DNA of 64,000 nucleotides from NCBI RefSeq assembly GCF_026642255.1, contig NZ_CP113264.1, forward strand, positions 2,108,001 through 2,172,000. Reading direction: 5' to 3'. This document shows positions 55,782 to 64,000 of the stretch, in pieces. Source of the stretch: Streptomonospora nanhaiensis. Its GTDB lineage: Bacteria; Actinomycetota; Actinomycetes; Streptosporangiales; Streptosporangiaceae. Under the pieces are notes generated by a model. The model worked only from the letters and a program-made list of their open reading frames with translations. It made no database searches and had not been told where the DNA came from. Each line of letters opens with the position of its first letter. Position 1 is the first letter of the stretch. A program made the translations under genes and the position numbers.

Positions 55782-57020
55782 TCAGGCGCGGCGGAACACC
55801 AGGGCGATGTTGTGGCCGCCGAACCCGAAGGACTCGTTGACGGCCGCGACGTCGCCGCCGGGCATGTCCCGGGGCTTGTCGCGGACGATGTCCACGACCA
55901 CGTCCGGGTCGAGCTCCTCGATGTTGATGGTCGGCGGGATACGGCCGTCGTGCAGTGCCAGGATGGTCGCGATCGACTCCACCGCGCCCGCGCCGCCCAG
56001 CAGGTGGCCGGTCATGGACTTGGTGGAGGTCACCGAGACCCGGTCGGCGGCGGAGTCGCCCAGGGCCGAGCGGATCGCGCGGGTCTCGCCGACGTCTCCG
56101 GCGGGCGTGGACGTGGCGTGGGCGTTGACGTGCACGACGTCGTCGGGCACGAGGCCGGCGTCGTCCAGGGCCTGGGTGATGGCGCGGGCCTGGCCGGCGC
56201 CCTCGGGGTCGGGCTGGACGATGTCGTAGGCGTCGTTGGTGTAGCCGACGCCGGAGGCGTGCGCGTAGACGCGGGCGCCCCGGCGGGCGGCGTGCTCGGC
56301 GGACTCCAGCACCAGGATGCCCGCGCCCTCGCCCATGACGAAGCCGTCACGGTTCTTGTCCCAGGGGCGGGAGGCCGTCTGGGGGTCGTCGTTGCGCGTG
56401 GACAGGGCCCGCATGGACGCGAACGAGGCGATGTTCAGCGGGTGGATCGCGGCCTCGGTGCCGCCGGCGATGACGATGTCGGCGCGGCCGGAGCGGATCA
56501 TGTCCACACCGTTGGCGATGGCCTCGGCACTGGAGGCGCAGGCGCTCACCGGCACGTGGGACCCGGCCCGCGCGGTGTACTCCAGGCTGATCGCGGCGGC
56601 GGGGCTGTTGGGCATGAGCATGGGCACGGTGAACGGGGAGACCCGCTTCCAGCCCTTCTCACGGAAGATGTCGTACTGCTCGAGGATGGTGAGGATGCCG
56701 CCGATGCCGCTGGAGACGACGACGCCGAGGCGGATCGGGTCGACCTCGGGCGACCCGGCGTCCTCCCAGGCCTCCTTCGCGGCGATCAGCGCGAACTGCT
56801 GGGTGCGGTCCAGGCGCCGCATGCGCGGCCTGGGCAGCTTCTCGGAGGGTTCCTGCGCGATCTGCCCGGCGAAGTGCACCGGGAGCTTCTCGTGCCACTC
56901 CTCAGGAAGGGTGGAGATTCCGGAGCGGCCGTCGAGGAGCGCGGACCATGTGGTCGCGACGTCACCCCCGAGGGGGGTGGTGGCGCCGAGGCCGGTGACG
57001 ACGACATCGGTCTTTGACAT
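55782..57020 (-). CDS. fabF: 3-oxoacyl-ACP synthase II
   Basis: 412 residues from the ATG at 57020. It condenses acyl-ACP with malonyl-ACP during chain elongation. The Cys-His-His triad is intact: VSACASSAEAIANG (about 168), NAHATSTPAGD (about 305) and TGHLLGGAGAVE (about 342). The sequence is of the housekeeping type and not a polyketide ketosynthase: it stands alone, with no chain-length factor next to it. Last gene of fabD-fabH-acpP-fabF, separated from acpP by 134 bp with a hairpin. Confidence 0.95.
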   Translation of the reverse strand: MSKTDVVVTGLGATTPLGGDVATTWSALLDGRSGISTLPEEWHEKLPVHFAGQIAQEPSEKLPRPRMRRLDRTQQFALIAAKEAWEDAGSPEVDPIRLGVVVSSGIGGILTILEQYDIFREKGWKRVSPFTVPMLMPNSPAAAISLEYTARAGSHVPVSACASSAEAIANGVDMIRSGRADIVIAGGTEAAIHPLNIASFASMRALSTRNDDPQTASRPWDKNRDGFVMGEGAGILVLESAEHAARRGARVYAHASGVGYTNDAYDIVQPDPEGAGQARAITQALDDAGLVPDDVVHVNAHATSTPAGDVGETRAIRSALGDSAADRVSVTSTKSMTGHLLGGAGAVESIATILALHDGRIPPTINIEELDPDVVVDIVRDKPRDMPGGDVAAVNESFGFGGHNIALVFRRA

Positions 57021-57112
57021 GATCCGTTCGCCCTTCTCGTGGGACTTTCCCGGCCGCGGGGCCGGGAGGCGTTGGCGGATGTACCTGGGGAGACCACGGG
57101 TGGTGGCCTGTG

Positions 57113-57147
57113 GGGGCGCCGGGGTCAGGGGTGGGACCCGGCGCCCC
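57113..57147 (-). terminator. Hairpin between acpP and fabF
   Basis: GGGGCGCCGGG (57113-57123) pairs perfectly with CCCGGCGCCCC (57137-57147), 7 bp past the acpP stop. Since fabF continues the operon, it is more likely an attenuator or an acpP 3'-end stabiliser. Confidence 0.5.
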
Positions 57148-57154
57148 GAGCACG

Positions 57155-57397
57155 CTACTTCTGGATGAAGTTGATGACGTCCTGGACCGTCTTGAGGTCC
57201 TTGAGCTGGTCGTCCGGGATCTCCACGCCGAACTTGTCCTGGGCGGCGATGGCGATCTCCACCATGGACAGCGAGTCGATGTCGAGGTCGTCCACGAAGC
57301 TCTTCTCCGGGGTGACCTCGGCGGGCTCGGTGCCGACGATCTCCTCGACGATCTCGCCGAGGCCGGTCAGGATCTCCTGCTCGCTGTGAGCCGCCAT
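57155..57397 (-). CDS. acpP: Acyl carrier protein
   Basis: 80 residues from the ATG at 57397, with a strong AAGGAGATAACGAC leader. The phosphopantetheine serine is in DDLDIDSLSMVE (about residue 40). It carries the growing acyl chain for FabD, FabH and FabF, encoded around it. Acidic, of normal size. Flanked on both sides by GC-rich hairpins, which would fit separate control of its level. Confidence 0.96.
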   Translation of the reverse strand: MAAHSEQEILTGLGEIVEEIVGTEPAEVTPEKSFVDDLDIDSLSMVEIAIAAQDKFGVEIPDDQLKDLKTVQDVINFIQK

Positions 57398-57439
57398 GTC
57401 GTTATCTCCTTGGTTGGTGTATCGGTGTCGGTTCATGGA

Positions 57440-57481
57440 CACCGCGCGTGCCGGGGTTCTGCGAACCCGGATCGCGCGGTG
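57440..57481 (-). other. Long hairpin between fabH and acpP
   Basis: CACCGCGCG (57440-57448) pairs with CGCGCGGTG (57473-57481); inside it CCGGGGTTC (57451-57459) pairs with GAACCCGG (57463-57470) with one bulged G. It forms a two-part stem of about 17 bp, some 43 bp upstream of acpP. Confidence 0.55.
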
Positions 57482-57503
57482 GTGCCGCGGGCTCGGGCGG
57501 TGT

Positions 57504-58460
57504 TCAGGGGATGCGGATCACCTGTGCGGCGTACACCAGCCCCGCGCCGAAGCCCAGGGTGAGGACGATGCTCCCCGACGGCAGCTCCCCGCGCCCGATC
57601 ATGCGCGAGAGCGCGAGAGGGATGGACGCGGAGGAGGTGTTGCCAGCGGTGACGATATCGCGCGCCACGAGTGCCTGGGGAGCGCCCAGCTTCTTGGCGA
57701 TGGACTCCACGATCCGCAGATTGGCCTGGTGCGGGACGAACGCGGTCAGCTCCGAGGGCTCCACACCGGCCCTTTCCAGGGCCTCCAGGGCGACCTGGTA
57801 GAGCTCGGTGGTCGTCCAGCGGAAGACCGCCTGGCCCTCCTGGTAGAGGTACTTGCCGTCGCGCAGGTGGATCTTGTCGGCGCGCTCGCCGGAGGAGCCC
57901 CAGACCACGGGGCCCACGCCCTGCTCCTCGGACGCCGAGACGATCGCCGCGCCCGCGCCGTCGGCGAAGATCACACAGGTGGAGCGGTCCTCCCAGTCGA
58001 CCCAGTCGCTGAGCTTCTCGGAGCCGATCACCAGGACGTTGCGGGAGCTGCCCCCGCGGACCATGTCCGCGGCGACGCCCAGCGCGTAGCAGAAGCCCGC
58101 GCAGGCCGCGTTGAGGTCGAAGGCGCCCGGGGCGGTGATGCCCAGCTTCGCGGCGACGGTGGCCGCGGTGTTGGGGATCTGGTCCTGCACGGTGCAGGTC
58201 GCCACGATGACGAGGTCGATGTCCTCGGGGGAGAGCCCGCTGGCGGCGAGGGCCTTGCCGCCGGCCGCCACGGCCATGCTCGCCACGGTGTCCTCGGGAC
58301 CGGCGATGCGCCGCTCCCTGATGCCCACGCGGCTCTGGATCCACTCGTCGGTCGTGTCGACGCGGGACTCGAGGTCGGCGTTGGTGAGGACCTGGGACGG
58401 CTGGTACTCGCCGAGGGCGACGACGGACGCGCCTCCGGGGGAGTTCGGGGAGCTGAACAT
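57504..58460 (-). CDS. fabH: 3-oxoacyl-ACP synthase III
   Basis: 318 residues from the ATG at 58460, with AGGAAGG just upstream. It starts fatty acid synthesis by condensing acyl-CoA with malonyl-ACP; in actinomycetes branched starters are common. The triad Cys-His-Asn is intact: NAACAGFCYAL (about 115), VPHQANLRIV (about 247) and TAGNTSSASIPLAL (about 277). Two base pairs downstream of fabD, so tightly coupled. Confidence 0.96.
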   Translation of the reverse strand: MFSSPNSPGGASVVALGEYQPSQVLTNADLESRVDTTDEWIQSRVGIRERRIAGPEDTVASMAVAAGGKALAASGLSPEDIDLVIVATCTVQDQIPNTAATVAAKLGITAPGAFDLNAACAGFCYALGVAADMVRGGSSRNVLVIGSEKLSDWVDWEDRSTCVIFADGAGAAIVSASEEQGVGPVVWGSSGERADKIHLRDGKYLYQEGQAVFRWTTTELYQVALEALERAGVEPSELTAFVPHQANLRIVESIAKKLGAPQALVARDIVTAGNTSSASIPLALSRMIGRGELPSGSIVLTLGFGAGLVYAAQVIRIP

Positions 58461-58462
58461 GG

Positions 58463-59446
58463 TTAGCCTTCCTGGTCGGTGCCCGAGGGGGAGAGAACCC
58501 CCGCGTGCTCCTTGATGAGGGCACCGGCGCGGTCGAGGTCGTCGGGGGTCTTCACCGCGAGGAGCTCCACACCGCGCAGCGCGCGCTTGGCCAGACCGGT
58601 CAGCGTGCCCGCGGGGGTGAGCTCGATCAGGGCGGTCACCCCGAGGTCGGCCAGGGTCCGGGTGCAGGAGTCCCAGCGCACCGGCGAGGAGATCTGCGAG
58701 ACGAGGCGTTCGAGGTACTCCGCGCCGCTGTCCACGACGGCGCCGTCGGCGTTGGACAGGAGGCGGACCGTGGGGTCGGACGGCGACAGGGCGGCGGCCG
58801 TCGCGCGGACCCGCTCCACCGCCGGGGCCATGTGCTCGGTGTGGAAGGCGCCCGCGACGGCCAGGGGCCGGAGCCGGGCCCGCGCGGGCGGGTTCCCGGC
58901 GAGGGCCGCGAGCTGCTCCGTGGTCCCGGCGGCCACGATCTGGCCGGAGCCGTTGTCGTTGGCCGGGGTCAGGCCCGCGGCGGCCAGGGCCGCGAGGACC
59001 TCGTCGCGGTCCCCGCCGAGCACGGCGGTCATCCCCGTCCCGGTGCGGGCGGCGGCGTCGGCCATGCCCCGGCCGCGTTCGGCGACCAGCGCCATGGCGT
59101 CCTTGGGGGACAGCACGCCGGCGATCGCGGCGGCGGTGAACTCTCCGACGCTGTGGCCCGCGACGGCGTCCACGAGGGAGGCCTCCGCGGGCAGCGCGGG
59201 CGAGGGGGCGGAGAGCGGGGAGAGCATGGCGGAGGCCGCGACGAGGCCGGCGCCGACCAGCAGGGGCTGGGCGACGGCGGTGTCGCGGATCTCCTCCGCG
59301 TCCGCTGTGGTGCCGTAGCGGGCCAGGTCGAGTCCGGACACCTCGGACCACGCGGCGAACTGCTCGGCGACGCCGGGGAGTTCGAGCCACGGGGAGAGGA
59401 AACCGGGAACCTGGGCGCCTTGGCCGGGAGCAACGATTACGAGCAC
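58463..59446 (-). CDS. fabD: Malonyl-CoA:ACP transacylase
   Basis: 327 residues from the GTG at 59446 (VLVIVAPGQGAQ, the usual start of the family); a large open frame continues upstream antisense to the regulator gene and is excluded. It moves malonyl groups from CoA to ACP. VAGHSVGEF carries the catalytic Ser (about 105), and AVAGAFHTEHM the His (about 208). First gene of the fab operon, with an operator-like dyad 68 bp upstream and a divergent FasR-like gene. Confidence 0.95.
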   Translation of the reverse strand: MLVIVAPGQGAQVPGFLSPWLELPGVAEQFAAWSEVSGLDLARYGTTADAEEIRDTAVAQPLLVGAGLVAASAMLSPLSAPSPALPAEASLVDAVAGHSVGEFTAAAIAGVLSPKDAMALVAERGRGMADAAARTGTGMTAVLGGDRDEVLAALAAAGLTPANDNGSGQIVAAGTTEQLAALAGNPPARARLRPLAVAGAFHTEHMAPAVERVRATAAALSPSDPTVRLLSNADGAVVDSGAEYLERLVSQISSPVRWDSCTRTLADLGVTALIELTPAGTLTGLAKRALRGVELLAVKTPDDLDRAGALIKEHAGVLSPSGTDQEG

Positions 59447-59513
59447 GACATCAACCTTGCCCTGTAGGAGATCACCAGTCGGATGGGGAGGAACACGAAC
59501 TTCGGCCGGGGCG

Positions 59514-59532
59514 TTTGTAGGTACTCCACAAA
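59514..59532. promoter_or_regulatory. Candidate FasR-type operator (TTTGT-N9-ACAAA)
   Basis: TTTGTAGGTACTCCACAAA is a 19-bp dyad whose five outer base pairs are perfect. It lies between fabD (68 bp away) and the divergent regulator gene (167 bp away), the position expected for a regulator binding site. That FasR binds it is inference. Confidence 0.55.
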
Positions 59533-59698
59533 AGGAGGCCTGACATGGACCCGCCCGGCCGAAACCAGTGTGGGGGATCACCCCCGACGGTACGCGCTGT
59601 TCCGCACCGACCACGGAGCGGGTGCGCGGAGGGGGCGGAAGCGCCCCGGCGCGGGGCGGCCCTCCGGTCGGGTCCCCCGGGGGTGCGAACCTAGAGGT

Positions 59699-60976
59699 GT
59701 GAACACCGAACCCCACCCGCCCCGGGACGACGAGGGCAGCACCGGTCCGGCGGACGCCGCCGGCGTCGACGGCGACACCGATCCGGTCGCGGAGGAACAG
59801 GAGCGCGTGCGCGCCGAGACCGTGCGCCGGCTGGAGCGCTCCATGGGAGCCCTCGGAACGGCCGCCGTCTCCCGCATGGAGCAGCGGCTCGGATGGTTCC
59901 GCCGCATGTCCGCCCAGGACCGCTCCTGGATCGGGCTCGTCGCCCAGTCCGGCGTGGCCGCCTTCGTGGACTGGTTCCGCAACCCCGTCCGGGGACGTCC
60001 CGCCATCACCGTCGAGGTCTTCGGCACCGCTCCGCGCGAGCTCACCCGCTCGGTCTCCCTCCAGCAGACCGTCGACATGATCCGCGTGGTCATCGACGTG
60101 GTCGAGGGACAGGTCGACGAGCTGGCCGCCCCCGGCGGCGCCCAGCAGCTGCGCGAGGCGGTGCTCCGGTACACCAGGGAGGTGGCCTTCAGCTCCGCGA
60201 AGGTGTACGCGCGCGCCGCCGAGGCACGCGGGGCGTGGGACGCCCGCCTGGAGGCCCTGATCGTCGACGCGCTCCTGCACGGCGACCACGAGGACGGCCT
60301 CCAGACCTGGGGGTCGGCGCTGAGCTGGTCGCACACCCCCGTGATCGCGGTGGCCGGGGAGACCGGCGGGGAGGACCCCGGCAAGATCCTGGACGACCTG
60401 CGTGCGGCCGCGCGCCGCTTCGGGCACGACGTGCTGGCGGGCGCCCAGGGGAGGCGCGTCGTGGTGGTGGTCGGCGTGGGCGACCGCTACCCGGAGGAGG
60501 ACCTCCCGGCCGCCGCGGCCGAACCCCTGGCCGGGCTCTTCGGACCCGGCCCCGTGGTGGTCGGACCCGCCGTCGCGGACCTGCGCGCGGCGGGGGCGTC
60601 GGCGCGCGCGGCGGTCAGCGGACTGCGCGCCGCAGTGGCCTGGCCGGACGCGCCGCGCCCCGTGCTCGCCGACGACCTCCTGCCCGAGCGGGCCCTCCAG
60701 GGGGACACCGAGGCCCGCGGCCAGCTGGTGGAGGAGGTCTACGTCCCCCTCCTGGGGGCCGGTTCGCCGCTGCTGGACACCCTGTCGGTCTACCTGGAGC
60801 ACGCCTCCTCGCTGGAGGCCACCGCGCGGATGCTCTTCGTCCACCCCAACACCGTCCGCTACCGGCTCAGCAGGATCGCCGAGCTCACCGGCCGCACCCC
60901 CTCCGACGGCCGCGGGTCGTTCGTCCTGCGGGTGGCGGTCGCCCTGGGGCGGCTGGCGCAGACGCACGAGGGCTGA
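59699..60976 (+). CDS. fasR: FasR-like transcriptional regulator (PucR C-terminal HTH)
   Basis: 425 residues from the GTG at 59699 (longer frames lack support). After an acidic leader, residues 35-170 are helical (RMSAQDRSWIGLVAQSGVAAFVDWFRNP, QQTVDMIRVVIDVVEGQVDEL), the middle has a degenerate cyclase-like fold, and the end carries the PucR-type helix-turn-helix: YLEHASSLEATARMLFVHPNTVRYRLSRIAELTGRTP. In Streptomyces FasR, a protein of this build encoded beside fabD, activates the fabD-fabH-acpP-fabF operon; acyl-CoA sensing has been described for the group. Its gene is divergent from fabD here, with a dyad between them. Confidence 0.85.
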   Translation: MNTEPHPPRDDEGSTGPADAAGVDGDTDPVAEEQERVRAETVRRLERSMGALGTAAVSRMEQRLGWFRRMSAQDRSWIGLVAQSGVAAFVDWFRNPVRGRPAITVEVFGTAPRELTRSVSLQQTVDMIRVVIDVVEGQVDELAAPGGAQQLREAVLRYTREVAFSSAKVYARAAEARGAWDARLEALIVDALLHGDHEDGLQTWGSALSWSHTPVIAVAGETGGEDPGKILDDLRAAARRFGHDVLAGAQGRRVVVVVGVGDRYPEEDLPAAAAEPLAGLFGPGPVVVGPAVADLRAAGASARAAVSGLRAAVAWPDAPRPVLADDLLPERALQGDTEARGQLVEEVYVPLLGAGSPLLDTLSVYLEHASSLEATARMLFVHPNTVRYRLSRIAELTGRTPSDGRGSFVLRVAVALGRLAQTHEG

Positions 60977-61151
60977 GGCGCGGCGCGGAGTGGCCGACAC
61001 CACACCGGGGAGGTTGTCCGGAACCAGCCACGGAGGTGACCGGAAGGCCTGGGGGACGTAATCTGATCGTTGCCTGTCATATCTACCGACTTATGGAAGT
61101 TTCACCTGGGTCGGGTATGTCTGTGACTGCCCGTGTGCGCCCGGGGACTAC

Positions 61152-62408
61152 ATGAAAAGGGATAGCTTTGTGATGGGCAGGCTGCTGGCGGGACCCATGA
61201 GGTTAAGGACACCCTCGGGCGATGGTCCCCGCACCGCTCCGTCGCGACGTTCTTGGGGGGTCAACGCTGTGGTCGAGCGACCGAGGAAAAGGTCCCGGTT
61301 CTTCCGTTCGGTGATCGATTTCGTTCTCCAGCCAACGCAGGAGGGCGAGCTGCGCAGGCGGGTGCTGTTCTGGCTCCCCGCGCCACTGCCGGTCCTGGGC
61401 GCGGTGTACCTCATGGTCGGCGGTGCGCTCTCCGCCGCGGGGTGGACGATACTGCTGGCCGCGAGCGTCGGCGTGGGCACACTGCTGCTGGCGCTCATCG
61501 TCCAGCCCACGCCCCTGCCCGAGGGGCTGGTTCCACAGGTCTCCGCGCGCCGCTCGCTGCACCGCTTCCGCCAGTTCACCGGTCTGCGGATCGCCCTGGC
61601 GCTGGTGCCCGTCGCGATCGGCGCCGCCGCGTCCGTCGTGGGCGGGGGCATGTACCCGCTGCTGGCCTCGCTCCTGCTGGCCTGGCCCCAGCTCCTGCTG
61701 GCCATGCCGACCTTCTTCACGATCACCAGGGCACGCAGGGCCATGGAGGCGTGGGGCACCACCGCCTACCTGTGGCACGCCCTGTCGCGCCCGGCCAAGG
61801 TGACCTGGCCGATCGTCACCCCGCTGGTCAACTCCTGGAAGGCGGCGCGGGTCGAGCGCTCCCGGGAGTCGATGCGCCAGAAGCTGGAGGAGAGGGCCTG
61901 GAAGAAGGCCGTGCGCGAGGAGAGCTCCGGGGCGCCCGACGGCGCCGCGCCCGCCGCCGCCTCCGCCGACGAGCGCACCCGGCCGATCCGTCCGCTGGAC
62001 ACCCCGTCCGACGAGCGCACCGACGTCCTCCCGCACCTGGGCTCCCCCTCGCACGGGAGCGAGGAGCCCACGGACGTCCTCCCCCACCTGGAGGCGCAGC
62101 GCACCGGGCGGGAGAGGCCGACCGACGTCCTTCCCCACCTCCCCTCCGGGCAGGAGGTGGAGCCGACGCGTCAGCTCCCGCACCTGGGCGGTGCCGGAAC
62201 GGGTGAGGAGGGCTCCGAGCCGGGGCCGGGCAGCGGCGCCGCGGCCGACGGCGACCCCGACCCCGACGCCCCCGCGGGACCGCGCTCCAGCGTGCACCGG
62301 GCCGCCCGGCAGTTCTTCGAACAGGGCGGCGGGGCCCTCGGGATCGCGGTCCGCCGCTCCCGCCGCGCCGCCCCCTCCACCCGCCGCCCGCACTCGAACA
62401 AGCCCTGA
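61152..62408 (+). CDS. Membrane protein with four TDVLPHL-type repeats
   Basis: 418 residues from the ATG at 61152; an ATG at 61173 and a GTG at 61269 (GGGGGG upstream) are alternative starts, and the first 39 residues look unconserved. Four hydrophobic helices lie at about 70-90, 92-115, 145-167 and 168-188. A Lys/Arg/Glu-rich coiled segment (about 220-265) precedes a disordered acidic tail with heptads TDVLPHL at 290, 307 and 324 and TRQLPHL at 339. The repeats look like a short docking motif or phosphorylation site array. No family recognised. The 175 bp upstream include AT-richer promoter-like sequence. Confidence 0.7.
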   Translation: MKRDSFVMGRLLAGPMRLRTPSGDGPRTAPSRRSWGVNAVVERPRKRSRFFRSVIDFVLQPTQEGELRRRVLFWLPAPLPVLGAVYLMVGGALSAAGWTILLAASVGVGTLLLALIVQPTPLPEGLVPQVSARRSLHRFRQFTGLRIALALVPVAIGAAASVVGGGMYPLLASLLLAWPQLLLAMPTFFTITRARRAMEAWGTTAYLWHALSRPAKVTWPIVTPLVNSWKAARVERSRESMRQKLEERAWKKAVREESSGAPDGAAPAAASADERTRPIRPLDTPSDERTDVLPHLGSPSHGSEEPTDVLPHLEAQRTGRERPTDVLPHLPSGQEVEPTRQLPHLGGAGTGEEGSEPGPGSGAAADGDPDPDAPAGPRSSVHRAARQFFEQGGGALGIAVRRSRRAAPSTRRPHSNKP

Positions 62409-62412
62409 CACC

Positions 62413-62455
62413 CGCCGGGGGCGCGGGCACGGAGCCCGCGCCCGCGCCCCCGGCG
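62413..62455. terminator. Bidirectional terminator between convergent genes
   Basis: A perfect 16-bp inverted repeat (62413-62428 with 62440-62455) around 11 nt, placed between the stop of the repeat membrane protein and that of the PhoD-like gene. Confidence 0.8.
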
Positions 62456-62518
62456 CCGGTGGTCCCCGGCGCAGTGCGGGACGACGGGACGGGCGGCCCC
62501 GCCCGGGAAGGGGCGGCC

Positions 62519-64000
62519 TCAGACCCTCATACGCCGGTGCACGCCGGGCAGCGCGTCGATGCCCCCCTCGGAGGCGTGGTACCAGAGGGCCTCGGCGTCA
62601 CGGCCCTCGAAGACCACCTCGCCGATGGTGTTGCCCGCGTAGGTCTTGCCGTCCAGCTTCCAGGACAGGTCGATCCCCGGGACCCGGGCCAGCCGCGTCA
62701 GCACCCTGCCGACCACGTGGACGGCGCGGCTCGCCGTCAGGCGCACGACCCGGCGGGTCCCGGCGGAGAGCTGGTTGCACAGGGGCGAGGACACGAGCTG
62801 GGTGACCCTGGTCCCGCCCTCGGCGACATGCCGGTGGCGGACGGGGGCCGCGTAGGAGAAGTGCACGTCGCCGCTCAGGAACAGCACGGTCGCGGGGGCG
62901 GGACCCCGCTCGCCCCGGGCCGCCGCGCCGACGGCGTCGCCCAGGCGGCGCATCGAGTACTGGAAGGCGCCCCAGTGCTCCAGGTCCATCGCCTGCCGCA
63001 GCCGCTCGCCGAGGGGGCGCGGCCACTCGCCCCAGGCGCCGGCGCACACCGCCTCGTTCCACGCCTCCAGGTGGTGCACCGCGGAGGGCAGCACGACCGG
63101 GACGGTCGAGGCGACCACCACGTGGTCGGGGCCCCCGGCCAGGTTCTCGTCCAGCCACTCGTGCCCCTCCGCGCCGAGGATCGACCGCGACCCCTCGTGG
63201 ACGGCGTCCTCCCCGAGCGCGCGGGAGCAGCGGGTGTCCGCCATCAGGACCCGCACGGAGCCCACGTCGTAGCGGTGGCTCCACCGGTAGGAGGACGGTT
63301 CGTCGTGCGCCAGCAGGGCGAACCCGTCGACCGCGTCGGCGGCGTCCCCGCTCGCGTCGCGGACGCGGGCCCAGAGCGGGTCCTTGGACCGGGCTTCCGC
63401 GGACAGGTTGCCCAGGTGCTGGTAGACCCAGTAGGCCCCCAGCCCGCTGGTGATCCGCCTGCGCCACCACGGGCGGCCGTCCATGGCGCCGCGCCACGCC
63501 TCCGAGGTGTTCCAGTCGTCGCGGATGTCGTGGTCGTCGAAGATCATCAGCGTCGGCACGGTGGACAGCAGCCACCGCACGGGGGGATCGGTCCACGCCT
63601 GCCGGTACAGCTCGGCGTACTCGCCGTAGTGGACGACCTCGTCCCCCGGGGCCCCGTCGGGGACGGCCGGCCCGCGCACCGACGCCAGGAAGGAGCGCAT
63701 CGGCTCCTCCAGCTCGTCGGCGTACACCTGGTCGCCGATGAGGAGGAGGACGAGGTTGCCGTCGACCTCCTCGCGGGCCAGCCGCCGGGCGGTGGCGCGG
63801 AGCATGTCCGGGCCGTACCGCACGACCCCCTCGGGCGTGTCGCCCGTCGGCCTGCGGCACGAGCCGTACAGCAGCCGCGTGGGCCCCTCCGGGGCCGTCG
63901 TGCGCAGGACGCTGGGCGGAAAGGGGCTGTCCGGCTCGGGCCACACCCGGTCCTCGCCCAGGAAGACCTCGTAGGGCAGGGCCGCGCCCTCCGGGAGCCC
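62519..64000 (-). CDS. PhoD-like phosphatase/phosphodiesterase (5' end outside window)
   Basis: The frame stays open to the right edge, so the N-terminus is missing; 493 residues are visible. PhoD-like metallophosphatase motifs are in order: LYGSCRR, LLIGDQVYADE (metal ligands), MIFDDHDIRDDWN and, near the C-terminus, TVLFLSGDVHFSYAAPV. The family hydrolyses phosphomono- or diesters using Ca/Fe or similar metals; many are secreted by the Tat route, but the signal region cannot be seen here. The upstream visible residues (LPYEVFLGEDRVWPE) suggest a longer N-terminal domain. Not obviously part of the fab neighbourhood. Confidence 0.85.
   Translation of the reverse strand, partial: GLPEGAALPYEVFLGEDRVWPEPDSPFPPSVLRTTAPEGPTRLLYGSCRRPTGDTPEGVVRYGPDMLRATARRLAREEVDGNLVLLLIGDQVYADELEEPMRSFLASVRGPAVPDGAPGDEVVHYGEYAELYRQAWTDPPVRWLLSTVPTLMIFDDHDIRDDWNTSEAWRGAMDGRPWWRRRITSGLGAYWVYQHLGNLSAEARSKDPLWARVRDASGDAADAVDGFALLAHDEPSSYRWSHRYDVGSVRVLMADTRCSRALGEDAVHEGSRSILGAEGHEWLDENLAGGPDHVVVASTVPVVLPSAVHHLEAWNEAVCAGAWGEWPRPLGERLRQAMDLEHWGAFQYSMRRLGDAVGAAARGERGPAPATVLFLSGDVHFSYAAPVRHRHVAEGGTRVTQLVSSPLCNQLSAGTRRVVRLTASRAVHVVGRVLTRLARVPGIDLSWKLDGKTYAGNTIGEVVFEGRDAEALWYHASEGGIDALPGVHRRMRV

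Noticed and set aside
55782..57020. FabF as a type II polyketide ketosynthase
   Set aside because: No chain-length factor, cyclase or ketoreductase is adjacent; the order fabD-fabH-acpP-fabF is the primary fatty acid operon.

Overview
The window is very GC-rich DNA with GTG/TTG starts, frequent stop-start overlaps and many -10-like hexamers 6-7 nt ahead of a start codon (leaderless style). That, together with the pentose-phosphate/ctaB/ctaA/suf block and a FasR-type regulator beside fabD-fabH-acpP-fabF, points to a filamentous actinomycete. A Nocardiopsis-like relative is my impression only; no rRNA or marker gene is present.

Layout. (1) 1-10,972: 3' part of a double-CARF protein with a PD-(D/E)XK-type nuclease core; two tandem secreted S33 peptidase paralogues; a multicopper oxidase preceded by a 15-bp tandem repeat; a MurE-like Mur ligase; a MerR regulator. 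(2) 11,055-20,100: a PNPOx-fold protein, then the leftward operon tkt-tal-zwf-opcA-pgl with ctaB (heme O synthase) divergent from it. (3) 20,341-33,518: a rightward operon of five large genes: DUF4132-like protein, 1617-aa protein, MoxR-type AAA ATPase, fused DUF5682-like/VWA protein and SWIM zinc-finger protein. It resembles the E. coli yehI/yehLMPQ group, with yehM- and yehP-like parts fused. (4) 33,591-42,151: small membrane proteins, a PrsW-type protease overlapping ctaA (heme A synthase) tail to tail, a tiny secreted protein, an EamA transporter, a membrane-anchored ricin-type lectin, an inositol-monophosphatase-family enzyme and an ABC exporter. (5) 42,448-49,095: the complete suf operon (sufR-B-D-Rieske-C-S-U-sufT-like), followed by an iron-box-controlled DUF2470 protein. 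(6) 50,145-55,575: a 788-aa protein with a sigma-region-4-like helix-turn-helix, a GDSL hydrolase and a degenerate EAL/CBS protein. (7) 55,782-64,000: leftward fabD-fabH-acpP-fabF with a divergent FasR-like regulator, a membrane protein with a TDVLPHL repeat, and a truncated PhoD-like phosphatase.

How the genes fit. Regions 2, 4 and 5 correspond to one conserved actinobacterial block (in M. tuberculosis devB-opcA-zwf2-tal-tkt-ctaB through the suf operon), supplying NADPH, heme A and Fe-S clusters for respiration. The MoxR/VWA module sits between ctaB and ctaA and looks inserted. I read a shared 17-bp motif ahead of both ctaA and ctaB, iron boxes ahead of suf and of the DUF2470 gene, and a SufR-like half-site pair at suf.

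The strongest candidates for unusual biology are the single-chain double-CARF nuclease at the left edge (no CRISPR array in the window) and the MoxR-DUF5682/VWA-SWIM module.
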